DNA of 64,000 nt from Nonlabens sp. Ci31 (GTDB lineage: Bacteria > Bacteroidota > Bacteroidia > Flavobacteriales > Flavobacteriaceae). The notes under the pieces were generated by a model, which was given only the letters and a program-made list of their open reading frames with translations, did no database searches and was not told where the DNA came from. Location: the NCBI RefSeq assembly GCF_012974865.1, contig NZ_CP043633.1, positions 2,303,001 to 2,367,000 of the forward strand, given 5' to 3'. A program made the position numbers and the translations under genes. Shown piece by piece: positions 19,817 through 29,214 of the stretch (position 1 is its first letter; every line of letters begins with the position of its first letter).

Positions 19817-20419
19817 TTACTCTACTTTTAAAATGCTAAACCTGTTATTATCCTCTGTAACGGCTATAAGATGAGGGCTTATGAATTTAGAGTGTATAGT
19901 AGGGATGTCTTGTTGTAATTTTAATTTGTAAAACAATAAGTTATACGGTCCACGGATGTGTAAAGCCATCTTGTTTTCAGTGGTGATAATTAATTCATTA
20001 TAACTATAGCTTACTATATCCTTACCTAGTACATTGGTGCCATTCGTATCTGTTTTATAATGCTTAATAACCCTCGCATAACCATTTTCAAACGCAGTTG
20101 CAACTATATATACTGTCGGTATCACTGTTTCCCCTTTGGTATTTATATAACCATAATAGTGGACGTTTTCTCGCATTTCTTTGATAAGACACAAGCCGTT
20201 ACTAAACAAAGGATACTGCTCTGGCGCAGCTACAACGTCTTTTCTAAAGTCTATAACAAGTGTTCCATGGAGATCTATAAAACCCCAGCTATTATCTTTG
20301 CTTACCGCTATAAGGCCATCATTAAAATCACCTATTTTGTCGATATTTTCAAGTTGTTGTGCACTTGCGGGGTCAACTATACAGAAAAGGAATACCAGTA
20401 TTAATTTAAGAGCTTTCAT
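19817..20419 (-). CDS. Secreted WG-repeat protein
   Basis: 200 residues with a signal peptide (LKLILVFLFCIVDPASA, cleavage about residue 20). Two WG-type repeats are clear: SWGFIDLHGTLVIDF and YYGYINTKGETVIP, each about 45 residues apart as in KWG/WG-repeat beta proteins. The C-terminal half is less regular. Probably periplasmic or surface-exposed; function unknown. It has one of the best Crp/Fnr-like promoters of the window at 20448-20490. Confidence 0.75.
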   Translation of the reverse strand: MKALKLILVFLFCIVDPASAQQLENIDKIGDFNDGLIAVSKDNSWGFIDLHGTLVIDFRKDVVAAPEQYPLFSNGLCLIKEMRENVHYYGYINTKGETVIPTVYIVATAFENGYARVIKHYKTDTNGTNVLGKDIVSYSYNELIITTENKMALHIRGPYNLLFYKLKLQQDIPTIHSKFISPHLIAVTEDNNRFSILKVE

Positions 20420-20447
20420 AATTTTAATTTTAGGGTTTCTATTTGGG

Positions 20448-20490
20448 TGAAATTAAGTTGCTATCTTATCTAATAAAATGATGAATGTCA
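20448..20490 (-). promoter_or_regulatory. Crp/Fnr-type promoter of the WG-repeat gene
   Basis: On the minus strand: TGACATTCATCA (20479-20490), 23 nt, TAATTTCA (20448-20455). The box ends 29 bases before the start codon. Confidence 0.6.
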
Positions 20491-20873
20491 GTTGAATTTA
20501 GCGAAATAAGTTATTTAGGGAACAGGAATAGGTGGTACAAATATCTATGAGTCTTATGACATCATTCATATGAATTTCTGCGATAACGGTCATTTTTTTT
20601 ACTCCTATATCAGACGCCTGTTAGGAGAAACACCTTTGTTCTAAGTAGAATTTCTATAACTTAAGAACTTACGTTTGCTTCTTTTTTATAGGTTTAAGGC
20701 TTGTCGAAGTGTCTTAGGTATGGAAAACAAAAGGTTCTTCTAAATCTGTTCTATAAATTTGCTTTAAAAGAGGTTTCTTAGGTCTGTAAAGTAGCTTGTG
20801 ATACGGTATATTGTGCTTCTTTCACTTCATAAAACTAGTAAGTACTTCCTTATCAACCTTAATATTCAATAAA
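20491..20873. other. Intergenic region before the aldo/keto reductase
   Basis: TAAATTTG at 20754-20761 is a plausible -7 box for the downstream gene. A weak dyad TGACATCATTCA (20557-20568) lacks the expected box 23 nt away. No ORF or RNA recognised. Confidence 0.5.
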
Positions 20874-21815
20874 ATGAAATACAATACCTACATCAAAAAG
20901 TCCACATTAGTTTCTGAAATTGGTTTAGGAACCTGGCAATTAGGTGAAAATTCGGGCTGGAAAAGTATGTCTGAAAAACAAGCTATTGATCTGGTTCATA
21001 ACTCTGTAGCATCTGGAGTGAATTTTTTTGATACCGCACCTAATTATGGTCATGGGACAAGTGAGATAAGGCTTGGAACAGCCTTACACCCTTTGGATAG
21101 AAGTAAGGTAGTGATCAACACAAAATTTGGTCATACGGTTTCAGGAAGGATCAATTATGATTCCAATTACATCCGTGAATCAGTAGAAGGTAGTTTGAAA
21201 AGATTACAAACAGATTATATAGATTCTGTCATCATGCACAGCCCGCCTATTGAATATCTAGACGGAAATAAAAACCCACATTATGAGGTGTTTGAAGAGT
21301 TAATCAAAGAAGGTAAAATCAATGCCTACGGAGCTTCCCTCGATACTTCTGAGGATATGAAGCTTTTTATGGATACCACAAAAGCTAAAGTTATCGAGGC
21401 ATTTTTTAATATACTCCATCAAGATACGGCTTCAGCATTTGCTTTGGCACAAAAAAAGGATGTTGCAATTATTGCAAAAATCCCTCTTGATTCTGGATGG
21501 CTTTCAGGTACATATAACGCAGAAAGTACTTTTAGCGGTATCAGAAACCGATGGTCAAAAATGGATATTATCACCAGAAGTAATTTGATAAAAAAAGTAA
21601 AAAATATAATAGACCATGAAAATCGTCTCGCACAGGCAGCGATTTCATTTTGTTTAGCATACGATGCGATTTCAACCGTTATCCCAGGTACTACTTCCAT
21701 TGCTCAGTTAAAAAGTAATTTAGAAAGCGCAGAACGTCCTATGCCCAAAGAATTGGTTCAAAAATTGGAAGATTTTTATCAAAACGAAGTGAAGCTTCTT
21801 GATCTACCCTGGTAG
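20874..21815 (+). CDS. Aldo/keto reductase
   Basis: 313 residues from MKYNTYIKKSTL; the frame opens 63 bases earlier without family similarity. It has LGLGTWQLG-like and NFFDTAPNYGHGTSEIRLG motifs with the catalytic Asp-Tyr pair, DYIDSVIMHSPP (histidine of the tetrad) and a C-terminal AISFCLAYDAISTVIPGTTS cofactor-binding segment. It reduces carbonyl compounds with NADPH; substrate not predictable. The segment around EAFFNILHQDTASAFALAQ is typical of the Tas/YghZ-like branch. Confidence 0.9.
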   Translation: MKYNTYIKKSTLVSEIGLGTWQLGENSGWKSMSEKQAIDLVHNSVASGVNFFDTAPNYGHGTSEIRLGTALHPLDRSKVVINTKFGHTVSGRINYDSNYIRESVEGSLKRLQTDYIDSVIMHSPPIEYLDGNKNPHYEVFEELIKEGKINAYGASLDTSEDMKLFMDTTKAKVIEAFFNILHQDTASAFALAQKKDVAIIAKIPLDSGWLSGTYNAESTFSGIRNRWSKMDIITRSNLIKKVKNIIDHENRLAQAAISFCLAYDAISTVIPGTTSIAQLKSNLESAERPMPKELVQKLEDFYQNEVKLLDLPW

Positions 21816-22024
21816 ATAGAATGAGGCCTGTTGGGCTTTATATTCTTTTTCAAAGAAGAATAGAAAGTAGTGCCTAACTAACTAAAATTAAATACAAAGT
21901 CTTTTGTTAAACACTTTAGATCATCACCGAGAAGGTGCTTAAGCCGGCGACTTTATAATATTAAGTAATCGACTTAGTAGGGGTAGTGATCACCTGTGGA
22001 GCCTTATAATTTGATATAGATAAG

Positions 22025-22067
22025 TGATATATATCATTTGATACGGCAAGTGGCATTTCTACATTTA
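22025..22067 (+). promoter_or_regulatory. Crp/Fnr-type promoter of the pta-ackA operon
   Basis: Perfect dyad TGATATATATCA (22025-22036), 23 nt, then TACATTTA (22060-22067), 19 bases before the first start codon. The half-site matches the core of an FNR box (TTGAT-N4-ATCAA), fitting low-oxygen control of acetate fermentation. Confidence 0.65.
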
Positions 22068-22086
22068 CTTTCTAAAACTTCATATA

Positions 22087-22554
22087 ATGAGTGATTTCAG
22101 AAATAGGCCGAAGGACAATTACATTCAAGAAGCCAGCTGGCAAAAGCTATACATCCTATCAGAACAATGGAAAACAGATCTTTTGTTTTTTAGAGACGAT
22201 ATCAGATTTCTACACCATCTTATCGATAAATATTTTCTATGGATTTCAAAAAAGGAGCATATTGATATGGTTCAGGAAATAGAAATCAACTTACTCCAAG
22301 TAGATAAACAAGCTGCTTTGTTATTGGAAAGAACCAACAAGCATTTACATCATCTCAGCCACTGCAGTGATGATCCTTTTAGATATGATTCACATCAATT
22401 TAGAGACGAACATGGAACTCTTGAAGAGGAGCTTACTCAATTTGTAAAAGACTTTAGAAAGAATCGAAGAGAAGTTTTTAAAATTACAGAATACATTATG
22501 GAGGGAGAAGAACTGGTGAGACAACTCAACATCATTACCCCAATTACCCCATAA
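22087..22554 (+). CDS. Hypothetical helical protein, first gene of the pta operon
   Basis: 155 residues, soluble, almost entirely helical and rich in charged residues, with WKTDLLFFRDDIRFLHHLIDKYF near the N-terminus. The same pattern (WLNTIAFWKDEIRFFEDLLKK) occurs in the broken gene at 29671-30037, so it belongs to a small family seen in this stress region. No known domain recognised. The Crp/Fnr-like promoter lies directly upstream. Confidence 0.75.
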   Translation: MSDFRNRPKDNYIQEASWQKLYILSEQWKTDLLFFRDDIRFLHHLIDKYFLWISKKEHIDMVQEIEINLLQVDKQAALLLERTNKHLHHLSHCSDDPFRYDSHQFRDEHGTLEEELTQFVKDFRKNRREVFKITEYIMEGEELVRQLNIITPITP

Positions 22555-22599
22555 TTTTTATTCCATAAACTAAGGAATAGGTAAAAAATAAACGCAACT

Positions 22600-22800
22600 A
22601 TGAAAGATCTACTATTAGAAATAACAGAACTTACGACTAAGATGGAAACCAATTATCCGGAGCTCTATCGTTCTTTAGATGAAAACCCAATCACTCTTGC
22701 CACCTCTAGTCATCCACATGTGGATGAGGAGGTAATGAAAGAGTATCTGAAAAGTCTAAAGCAACTACTTCAACACCATATAGAGACTCATAAGAATTGA
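22600..22800 (+). CDS. Small hypothetical protein in the pta operon
   Basis: 66 residues, acidic and helical (MKDLLLEITELTTKMETNYPEL at the start, SLKQLLQHHIETHKN at the end). The stop is 2 bases before the next start, indicating tight coupling. Function unknown. Confidence 0.7.
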   Translation: MKDLLLEITELTTKMETNYPELYRSLDENPITLATSSHPHVDEEVMKEYLKSLKQLLQHHIETHKN

Positions 22801-22802
22801 TC

Positions 22803-23168
22803 ATGGGAGAAATAGCAAAATCAGATCGGCAAATAACATTGTTCTATAGCTCAAAGTCTTCGAGGGCAAAACAAACTTTGGCGTATGCTAAAGCTGAAGG
22901 ATTGCCCATTCAAGAAATAGATATCTTAAAAACAAAACTTACTGGAACGCAAATAGTCGAGCTTGCTAGTAGATTGCATAAAGAAGTAGCAGACCTTGTC
23001 AACCAAGAACACCCTGCATATTCATCTATTTTTGAACATCACAAATTATCTACAGACGATTGGATAAAAATGATACAGCATAATCCGCAGCTTATGAAAC
23101 AGCCTATTGCTTTAAGAGGTGATACGACTATCTTAGTAGAAACTCCCGCAGATATCATTAAAATATAG
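22803..23168 (+). CDS. ArsC/Spx-like thioredoxin-fold protein lacking cysteine
   Basis: 121 residues from MGEIAKSDRQ. ITLFYSSKSSRAKQTLAYAKAEGLPIQEIDI followed by HNPQLMKQPIALRGDTTILVETP matches the ArsC/Spx/YffB fold (reductase loop, then the PxLxxRPI segment). The usual redox cysteine of the loop is serine and the protein contains no cysteine at all, so reductase chemistry is unlikely. A binding or regulatory role near Pta is inferred. Confidence 0.7.
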   Translation: MGEIAKSDRQITLFYSSKSSRAKQTLAYAKAEGLPIQEIDILKTKLTGTQIVELASRLHKEVADLVNQEHPAYSSIFEHHKLSTDDWIKMIQHNPQLMKQPIALRGDTTILVETPADIIKI

Positions 23169-23177
23169 ATCGAGTAT

Positions 23178-25286
23178 ATGACGAATAAAGCAACGAACAA
23201 AGCCATTTATATTGCCACCACATCTTCCAATAGTGGTAAGTCCATTGTATCTATAGGATTGATGCAATTGCTATTAAAGAAGGTCGTTAAAGTAGGCTAT
23301 TTTAGACCCATCATCGATGATATTGAGCCAGGTAAGCTAGATAATCATATTAATACGATCACCTCCTTTTTTAATCTAGATATTAAATTTGAAGATGCAT
23401 ATGCTTTTCAACGAAGCGATGTATTACGTAAAATAAATGAGGATAAAGATGATGAAATCATCCATACTATTATTAACAAATACAAGGCTATTGAAAAGCG
23501 TTTTGATTTTGTCATTGTAGAAGGGACCAGTTTTTCTGGACAAGGCTCTATGATCGAACTTGATATTAATGTAGTCATCGCAAAAAACTTAGGTATTCCA
23601 GCGATCATTTTAGCTAGTGGTGAGGGAAGTACTCTAGAAGGATTGGTCAGTGATCTTCAAATTACTTATGATTCTTTTAAAGATAGGGAGGTGGAAGTTT
23701 TATCTGTAATTGCTAATAAAGTAGCACCAGAGAATCAAGCTTTAATAGTTGCTGAGTTAAGGAAACAGTTGCCTTCTAACGTCATTGTAAATGCGATACC
23801 ATTAAATCCTATTCTGTCTAATCCGTCTATCAAAGAAATTGTTGAAGAGCTACATGCGACGGTGCTTTTTGGAGAATCTCATATCAATAATCAAGCAGGA
23901 TATTTTAGCGTAGGGGCCATGCAATTACGTCATTACCTCACCCATCTAAAAGAAAATAGTCTTGTGATAACCCCAGGCGATAGAGCAGATATTATATTGG
24001 GAGCTTTACAAGCAAATATTTCAGTTAATTATCCCGCTATATCAGGTATTGTGCTTACTGGTGGTCTTTTACCAGAAGAGGCGATTATTAAACTGATCGA
24101 AGGTCTTGCAGAGGTAGTTCCCATCATTTCAGTAAAAGGGGGCACCTTCTCGGTTGCAAACCATATAGGAACTATAAAATCACAAATCTACGCACAGAAC
24201 ATACAAAAGATAGAAACCTCCATAAAGGATTTTGATACTTATGTGCAAGAAGATGCGCTGGTAGAACGTCTCATTACCTTTAAAACGAAAGGAATTACTC
24301 CTAGAATGTTTCAGTACAACCTATTAAAACAGGCAAAGTCCAACAAAAAACACATCGTACTGCCAGAAGGACTTGACGAGCGTATTTTAAGAGCCACCAA
24401 ACAGCTTATTGATGCAGATGCAGCATTCATAACCTTATTGGGTGATAAAGAGCAGATAGAAGATAAAATTGCGTTCCTAGACATAGACTTAGATCTAGAT
24501 AAAGTGACTATTATTAATCCTGTTAAATCTGTAGATTTTGACGCTTTCGCGAAAGCGTTATACGAGCTGAGAAAACACAAAAATGTAAATCTTGCCATGG
24601 CAAAAGATTTGATGGAAGATGTGTCTTATTTTGGAACTATGATGGTCTATCAAGGAAAGGCAGACGGGATGGTCTCAGGAGCCGCTCACACTACCCAGCA
24701 CACCATAATGCCAGCACTTCAATTTATAAAAACAAAACCTGAAGCCTCTATCGTATCCTCTGTATTTTTTATGTGTCTAGAAGACCGTGTTTCTGTATTT
24801 GGAGACTGCGCGATCAATCCCAACCCAACAGCAGAGCAGCTTGCTGAAATAGCAATTTCTTCTGCAGCAACAAGTCGGGCATTTGGTATAGAGCCTAAGA
24901 TTGCTATGCTATCTTATTCCTCTGGTGTTTCGGGAAAAGGGGAAGATGTAGAGCGTGTGCGTATAGCAACAGAATTAATTAAGCAAAAACGCCCTGATCT
25001 AAAAGTAGAAGGCCCTATACAGTATGATGCCGCGGTAGATATGAAAATCGGAAAAGCAAAAATGCCTGACTCTGAAGTAGCAGGACAGGCTAATGTGTTT
25101 ATCTTTCCTGACCTCAATACAGGTAATAATACTTACAAGGCCGTACAACGAGAGACCAAAGCTCTTGCAATTGGGCCCATCATTCAGGGTTTAAATAAAC
25201 CGGTGAATGACTTAAGTAGAGGCTGTACCGTAGAGGATATTTTTAATACGGTTGTAGTTACTGCCATTCAAGCTCAAGGAGTTTAA
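23178..25286 (+). CDS. pta: Phosphate acetyltransferase (long form)
   Basis: 702 residues with three parts: an N-terminal BioD/P-loop-like domain (TTSSNSGKSIVSIGLMQ near residue 12), a middle DRTGG-like domain and the C-terminal phosphotransacetylase domain (about 380-700) with MVSGAAHTTQHTIMPALQ, and SYSSGVSGKGEDVERV. This is the long enterobacterial-type Pta, often regulated by pyruvate or NADH. It converts acetyl-CoA and phosphate to acetyl phosphate. A palindrome copy (24542-24557) encodes AFAKA inside it. It is followed 14 bases later by ackA. Confidence 0.95.
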   Translation: MTNKATNKAIYIATTSSNSGKSIVSIGLMQLLLKKVVKVGYFRPIIDDIEPGKLDNHINTITSFFNLDIKFEDAYAFQRSDVLRKINEDKDDEIIHTIINKYKAIEKRFDFVIVEGTSFSGQGSMIELDINVVIAKNLGIPAIILASGEGSTLEGLVSDLQITYDSFKDREVEVLSVIANKVAPENQALIVAELRKQLPSNVIVNAIPLNPILSNPSIKEIVEELHATVLFGESHINNQAGYFSVGAMQLRHYLTHLKENSLVITPGDRADIILGALQANISVNYPAISGIVLTGGLLPEEAIIKLIEGLAEVVPIISVKGGTFSVANHIGTIKSQIYAQNIQKIETSIKDFDTYVQEDALVERLITFKTKGITPRMFQYNLLKQAKSNKKHIVLPEGLDERILRATKQLIDADAAFITLLGDKEQIEDKIAFLDIDLDLDKVTIINPVKSVDFDAFAKALYELRKHKNVNLAMAKDLMEDVSYFGTMMVYQGKADGMVSGAAHTTQHTIMPALQFIKTKPEASIVSSVFFMCLEDRVSVFGDCAINPNPTAEQLAEIAISSAATSRAFGIEPKIAMLSYSSGVSGKGEDVERVRIATELIKQKRPDLKVEGPIQYDAAVDMKIGKAKMPDSEVAGQANVFIFPDLNTGNNTYKAVQRETKALAIGPIIQGLNKPVNDLSRGCTVEDIFNTVVVTAIQAQGV
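24542..24557. repeat. Palindrome CGCTTTCGCGAAAGCG inside pta
   Basis: Perfect copy read as AFAKA in the Pta protein (context FDAFAKALYEL). Confidence 0.95.
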
Positions 25287-25300
25287 ATCAAAAAACAAGA

Positions 25301-26497
25301 ATGAATATATTGGTTATCAACGCCGGAAGTTCTTCCATTAAATTTCAAGTACTACAAATGCCTTCTGAAGAGCTTATTTGTAGCGGAATTCTAGAACGTA
25401 TAGGCAATACTGATGCGGTACTCACCTACAAAACACGTAGTATGGAGGTTACTGAAACAGGAAATATAACAACTCATAAAGACGGTTTTCATAAAATTGT
25501 AAACTTGTTAATGCATCCAGATAAAGGCGTCATAGACCGCATGGAAGATATTCATGCGGTTGGACATCGTGTGGTACACGGCGGGAAGTTGTTTTCAAAT
25601 ACTACTATAATCACGGCTGAGGTAAAGAGTAAAATTAAAGAATTTTCTTCTCTTGCACCTCTGCACAACCCAAATAATCTTGAAGGAATTCTTATCGCAG
25701 AAGATCTTTTTCCCTTAGCAAAACAAATAGCAGTATTTGACACAGCTTTTTATAAAAGCCTACCCGAAAAGGCTAAAAAGTATGCGATACCCAACAAGTT
25801 TTACACAGAAGATAGCATACAAGTCTATGGTTTTCATGGGACTAGTCACAAATATGTTTCTGAAAAGGCTATAGAATACCTACAATTCAAACCATCCAAA
25901 ATCATAAGCATTCATTTAGGTAACGGTTGCAGTATGACAGCAGTTATGAATGGGAAGAGTGTGGATCATAGTTTGGGTTTTGCGCCTTCTAATGGTCTTA
26001 TAATGGGTTCTAGAAGCGGTGATATAGACCATGCTATTATCTTTTATTTAATAAACCATCTAGGGTACGACCTGCAAGAGATCGAGCGTATTTTAAATAA
26101 AGAAAGTGGCCTGTTAGGGCTTACTGGTTACACTGATTTAAGAGATGTGCAACTAGCAGCAGAAAACGGAAATAAAGACTGTATACTCGCTCTAGAAATG
26201 AATGCCTACCGAATTAAAAAATATATTGGTGCGTATGTAAGCGTTATGAATGGGCTAGACGCCATAGTGTTTACCGCGGGAATTGGGGAGAATTCTAGTG
26301 TGCTTAGAAAAAAAGTTTGCACAGAAATGGAGTACTTCGGAATTGATCTGAACAACGCAAAAAATGAACAGCGATCCAATGCTGTTAGGGAAATCAATAC
26401 GGCTGTTTCTAAAGTAAAAATACTTGTGATTCCAACTAACGAAGAGTTGGAAATTGCAAAGCAAACTTTTGAGTTACTTGCTATTAAAACGAAGTAA
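25301..26497 (+). CDS. ackA: Acetate kinase
   Basis: 398 residues of full family length. It starts MNILVINAGSSSIKFQ and includes VGHRVVHGG, FDTAFYKSLPEKAKKYAIP, YGFHGTSHKYV, HLGNGCSM and FTAGIGENS, all acetate-kinase signatures. It makes ATP from acetyl phosphate, completing the Pta-AckA route. Its 3' end overlaps the convergent P-type ATPase gene by 24 bases. Confidence 0.97.
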   Translation: MNILVINAGSSSIKFQVLQMPSEELICSGILERIGNTDAVLTYKTRSMEVTETGNITTHKDGFHKIVNLLMHPDKGVIDRMEDIHAVGHRVVHGGKLFSNTTIITAEVKSKIKEFSSLAPLHNPNNLEGILIAEDLFPLAKQIAVFDTAFYKSLPEKAKKYAIPNKFYTEDSIQVYGFHGTSHKYVSEKAIEYLQFKPSKIISIHLGNGCSMTAVMNGKSVDHSLGFAPSNGLIMGSRSGDIDHAIIFYLINHLGYDLQEIERILNKESGLLGLTGYTDLRDVQLAAENGNKDCILALEMNAYRIKKYIGAYVSVMNGLDAIVFTAGIGENSSVLRKKVCTEMEYFGIDLNNAKNEQRSNAVREINTAVSKVKILVIPTNEELEIAKQTFELLAIKTK

Positions 26498-28447
26498 CCT
26501 TAAAGCGTTTAGAACTACAACAATAGTAGAGCCTTCGTGAAAAGCAACAGCCAAACCAATGTTTGTAAGACCTAAAATAGTCGCTGGAACTAATAAAACG
26601 ACCACGCCCAAACTTATCCAGATGTTTTGTTTTATAACACGTTTAGAGGCCCTGCTCAGCCCTATCACAAAAGGTAAGTTCTCCATTTTATCAGACATCA
26701 ATGCGACATCTGCGGTTTCTAGGGCTACATCGCTACCCGCAGCTCCCATAGCAATACTAACCGTGCTTAAGGCCATTGCTGGGGCATCGTTGACGCCATC
26801 ACCTACCATTGCTATTTTACCATCGTGTTGTAAAAGGGATTTAATAGCGGCTACTTTATCTTCAGGTAATAAGTTTCCTCTTGCTTCGGTCAGACCAATT
26901 TGTTGAGCAATAGCATCACCCACATTTTGATGATCTCCAGTAAGCATGATCATGCGTCTTATACCGATTTCCTTTAATCGTTTAAGAGTACTAGCAGCTG
27001 TTTTACGAGGTGTATCCATGACACTTATCAATCCAGCTATTTTATTTTTAAAAGCAACCATCATTACTGTATGGCCATTTTTTAAAAGGTCTTCCATTTT
27101 AGAAACGAGTACTTCATCCATATCAATAGACGCGCTTTCCATCAACTTCATGTTTCCAATAAAGACTTTTTCTTGAAGGTATGTAGCTTCAATTCCTTTG
27201 CCTTGGATAGCATTCACATTTGTCGCTTTATTAGCAACTTCTATGTGGTACTGGCTTTTTATATCTTTAGCTACAGCTCTGGCTAGTGGATGGTTACTTA
27301 AGCTCTCTACTTCAAGTACTAATTGTACAAAATCACTTTCCTTAAAGTCATTCCATGGAATTATATGAGTAAGTTTTGGTTTTCCTTCTGTGAGGGTACC
27401 GGTTTTATCAAATGCTATAGTGGTAATTTCGCCTAGGTTCTCTAAAGCTTTTCCACCTTTTATGAGTACTCCTTTTTGTGCAGCTCTCGCAATACCACTT
27501 AATACTGCGCTAGGTGTAGAAATAGCCAGCGCACAGGGGCTTGCCGCTACTAAAACAGTAATAGCTCTGTAAAGACTGCTGTTAAAACTCTCGTCAATAA
27601 TTACATAAGCAAAACATAATAATACAACTACAAGTATCACTAAAGGGACATACCATTCTTCAAATTTCTTAGTGAGTCTTTGGGTAGGGGACTTTTGAGT
27701 TTCCACTTCACTGACCATTTTAATTAATCTGGAAACAGTAGAATCTTTACTCAACTTGAGTACCAGTACATCAAGACTGCTGTCACCGTTAATCGTACCT
27801 GTAAAAACGATATGTTTTTTATCAATAGTATCAAATGACGGTACATTAGTTTTGTCTGCGATAAATGTTTTATCAACCGGTATACTTTCTCCTGTAATTG
27901 GAGCTTGATTGACACTGCTACTGCCGCTAATAATGACACCATCAGCAGCAATTTTGGTATTGGGTTTTACAACGATAATATCAGTTATACGCAAGTCTTT
28001 TATGGCGACTTCTTCCAGTCTACCTTCCTTCTTTAAAAGAGCCGTTTTTGGAGATAATTTACCTAAAGCCTCAATAGATTTTTTAGCCTTATTCATGGCG
28101 TAATGTTCTAACGCATGACCTAAACTAAAAAGAAATAATAATAAAGCTCCTTCTGGCCATTTATCAATATATGCCGCCCCAGCAGCAGCAGCAATCATTA
28201 GAAAATCGATATCAAAACCACCTTTGATGATTTTTTTTGAGGCTTCCATAGAAATAAAATAGCCTCCAAAAAAGTAAGAAATGATATAGCCTGATAAAGA
28301 TACCCCTGTTGGGAAAGCAATGAGTTGTTCCATCAAAAAACTCGTGAATAGAAAAATACCGCTTAAAAGAGCAAAAAACAACTCTGTTTTATGACTTGAA
28401 ATGGAATGATGATCGGGAGTCTGATCTTCTTCTTTGTGTGCTACCAT
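26474..28447 (-). CDS. P1B-4-type heavy-metal ATPase (Co/Zn/Fe exporter type)
   Basis: 657 residues from MVAHKEEDQTPDHHS; the longer frame needs a TTG start. It has the actuator TGES (PITGESIPVDK), phosphorylation DKTGTLTEGKP, SNHPLA and GDGVNDAPA. The membrane metal site is SPC (AASPCALAIS) instead of CPC, and the end has HEGSTIVVVLNALRLL. These two features define the P1B-4 group (CoaT/CtpD/PfeT). There is no N-terminal HMA domain; the His-rich start may bind metal. A perfect 15-bp dyad lies about 63 bases upstream. Confidence 0.88.
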   Translation of the reverse strand: MVAHKEEDQTPDHHSISSHKTELFFALLSGIFLFTSFLMEQLIAFPTGVSLSGYIISYFFGGYFISMEASKKIIKGGFDIDFLMIAAAAGAAYIDKWPEGALLLFLFSLGHALEHYAMNKAKKSIEALGKLSPKTALLKKEGRLEEVAIKDLRITDIIVVKPNTKIAADGVIISGSSSVNQAPITGESIPVDKTFIADKTNVPSFDTIDKKHIVFTGTINGDSSLDVLVLKLSKDSTVSRLIKMVSEVETQKSPTQRLTKKFEEWYVPLVILVVVLLCFAYVIIDESFNSSLYRAITVLVAASPCALAISTPSAVLSGIARAAQKGVLIKGGKALENLGEITTIAFDKTGTLTEGKPKLTHIIPWNDFKESDFVQLVLEVESLSNHPLARAVAKDIKSQYHIEVANKATNVNAIQGKGIEATYLQEKVFIGNMKLMESASIDMDEVLVSKMEDLLKNGHTVMMVAFKNKIAGLISVMDTPRKTAASTLKRLKEIGIRRMIMLTGDHQNVGDAIAQQIGLTEARGNLLPEDKVAAIKSLLQHDGKIAMVGDGVNDAPAMALSTVSIAMGAAGSDVALETADVALMSDKMENLPFVIGLSRASKRVIKQNIWISLGVVVLLVPATILGLTNIGLAVAFHEGSTIVVVLNALRLLRFNSK

Positions 28448-28509
28448 GTAAAATAACTTTCTACTCAATTTAATACTTTAATCTGTAAGTCATTCATAAA
28501 AGATCAGTT

Positions 28510-28524
28510 CGTAAAAATTTTACG
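28510..28524. promoter_or_regulatory. Perfect dyad upstream of the P1B-4 ATPase
   Basis: CGTAAAA-A-TTTTACG, 7-bp arms with a single central base. The position suits a metal-responsive operator, but no regulator is visible. Confidence 0.35.
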
Positions 28525-28694
28525 GTTAAATTAACCTTCAACTTTGTGCTAGAAAGAGGTAAGTCCATCGTTCCTACTTCCTGATCTTGACGATCTACTA
28601 AATGTGGGACTGCTGGGTTAATTTGATCTGGGATAGGTGCGAATAGTATCTAAGCGATAAGCATTTACACGAACAAATCGGCTCTTGTTTAAAT

Positions 28695-28955
28695 CTATAG
28701 TACTGTGTGCTGTGGAAGGACATTGACACGAGCCCAAACCCTGTTTTCTAAGTACAGATAATTTCTTGCAGAGAGGTCATAATAGACCAAATAGTCTGGA
28801 AAATATACATAACGTACGGCTTCAATTCTATCTGGATAAAACCACCGTGGTAGAGGTGTATCGAGAGTAGGAGCTGTAATAATTAGTGCACAACTTCTCA
28901 ACACTAGAAATACAGTAAATAAGAGGAAGAACGATATACGAGCCTTATTATTCAT
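28695..28955 (-). CDS. Small exported protein, unknown
   Basis: 86 residues with a hydrophobic N-terminal segment (ISFFLLFTVFLVLRSC) that could be a signal peptide or anchor. The C-terminal part, YFPDYLVYYDLSARNYLYLENRVWARVNVLP, resembles a Tyr-rich motif of Bacteroidota stress-cluster proteins (DUF6515-like, from memory). An upstream TGACCCTCGCCA is close to the Crp/Fnr-like core but lacks a good box at 23 nt. Confidence 0.55.
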   Translation of the reverse strand: MNNKARISFFLLFTVFLVLRSCALIITAPTLDTPLPRWFYPDRIEAVRYVYFPDYLVYYDLSARNYLYLENRVWARVNVLPQHTVL

Positions 28956-29214
28956 AATGATATGGATATGCTACCAAGAAACTAAGGAAATAATGATGCT
29001 GAAATGGCGAGGGTCATTTTAAAAGTAAAGCCATTAAAATATATTTCAGTGACAACACTGAACGAATTCATAAAAAATTTCATAAAAATATATATATTCA
29101 GAAGTATAAAGAGCTTTCTACACAAATGCCGCGCTACCTTCTAAGACTATTGAACAAGTAAAAAGCGGGGAGATCCTAAAATAGCTTTCTTAATTATCAG
29201 CAGCGTATTTCAAT

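Noticed and set aside
20557..20568. TGACATCATTCA as a further Crp/Fnr-like site before the aldo/keto reductase
   Set aside because: Imperfect dyad and no TAnnTTTG-type box 23 nt away on either strand; about 305 bases from the gene.
23408..23608. Antisense ORFs in pta, acs, copA and RND genes
   Set aside because: Typical antisense shadows of well-conserved genes.
28955..29060. TGACCCTCGCCA as a Crp/Fnr-like site for the 86-residue protein
   Set aside because: One mismatch in the core and a poor box (TTTCTTGG) at the expected spacing.
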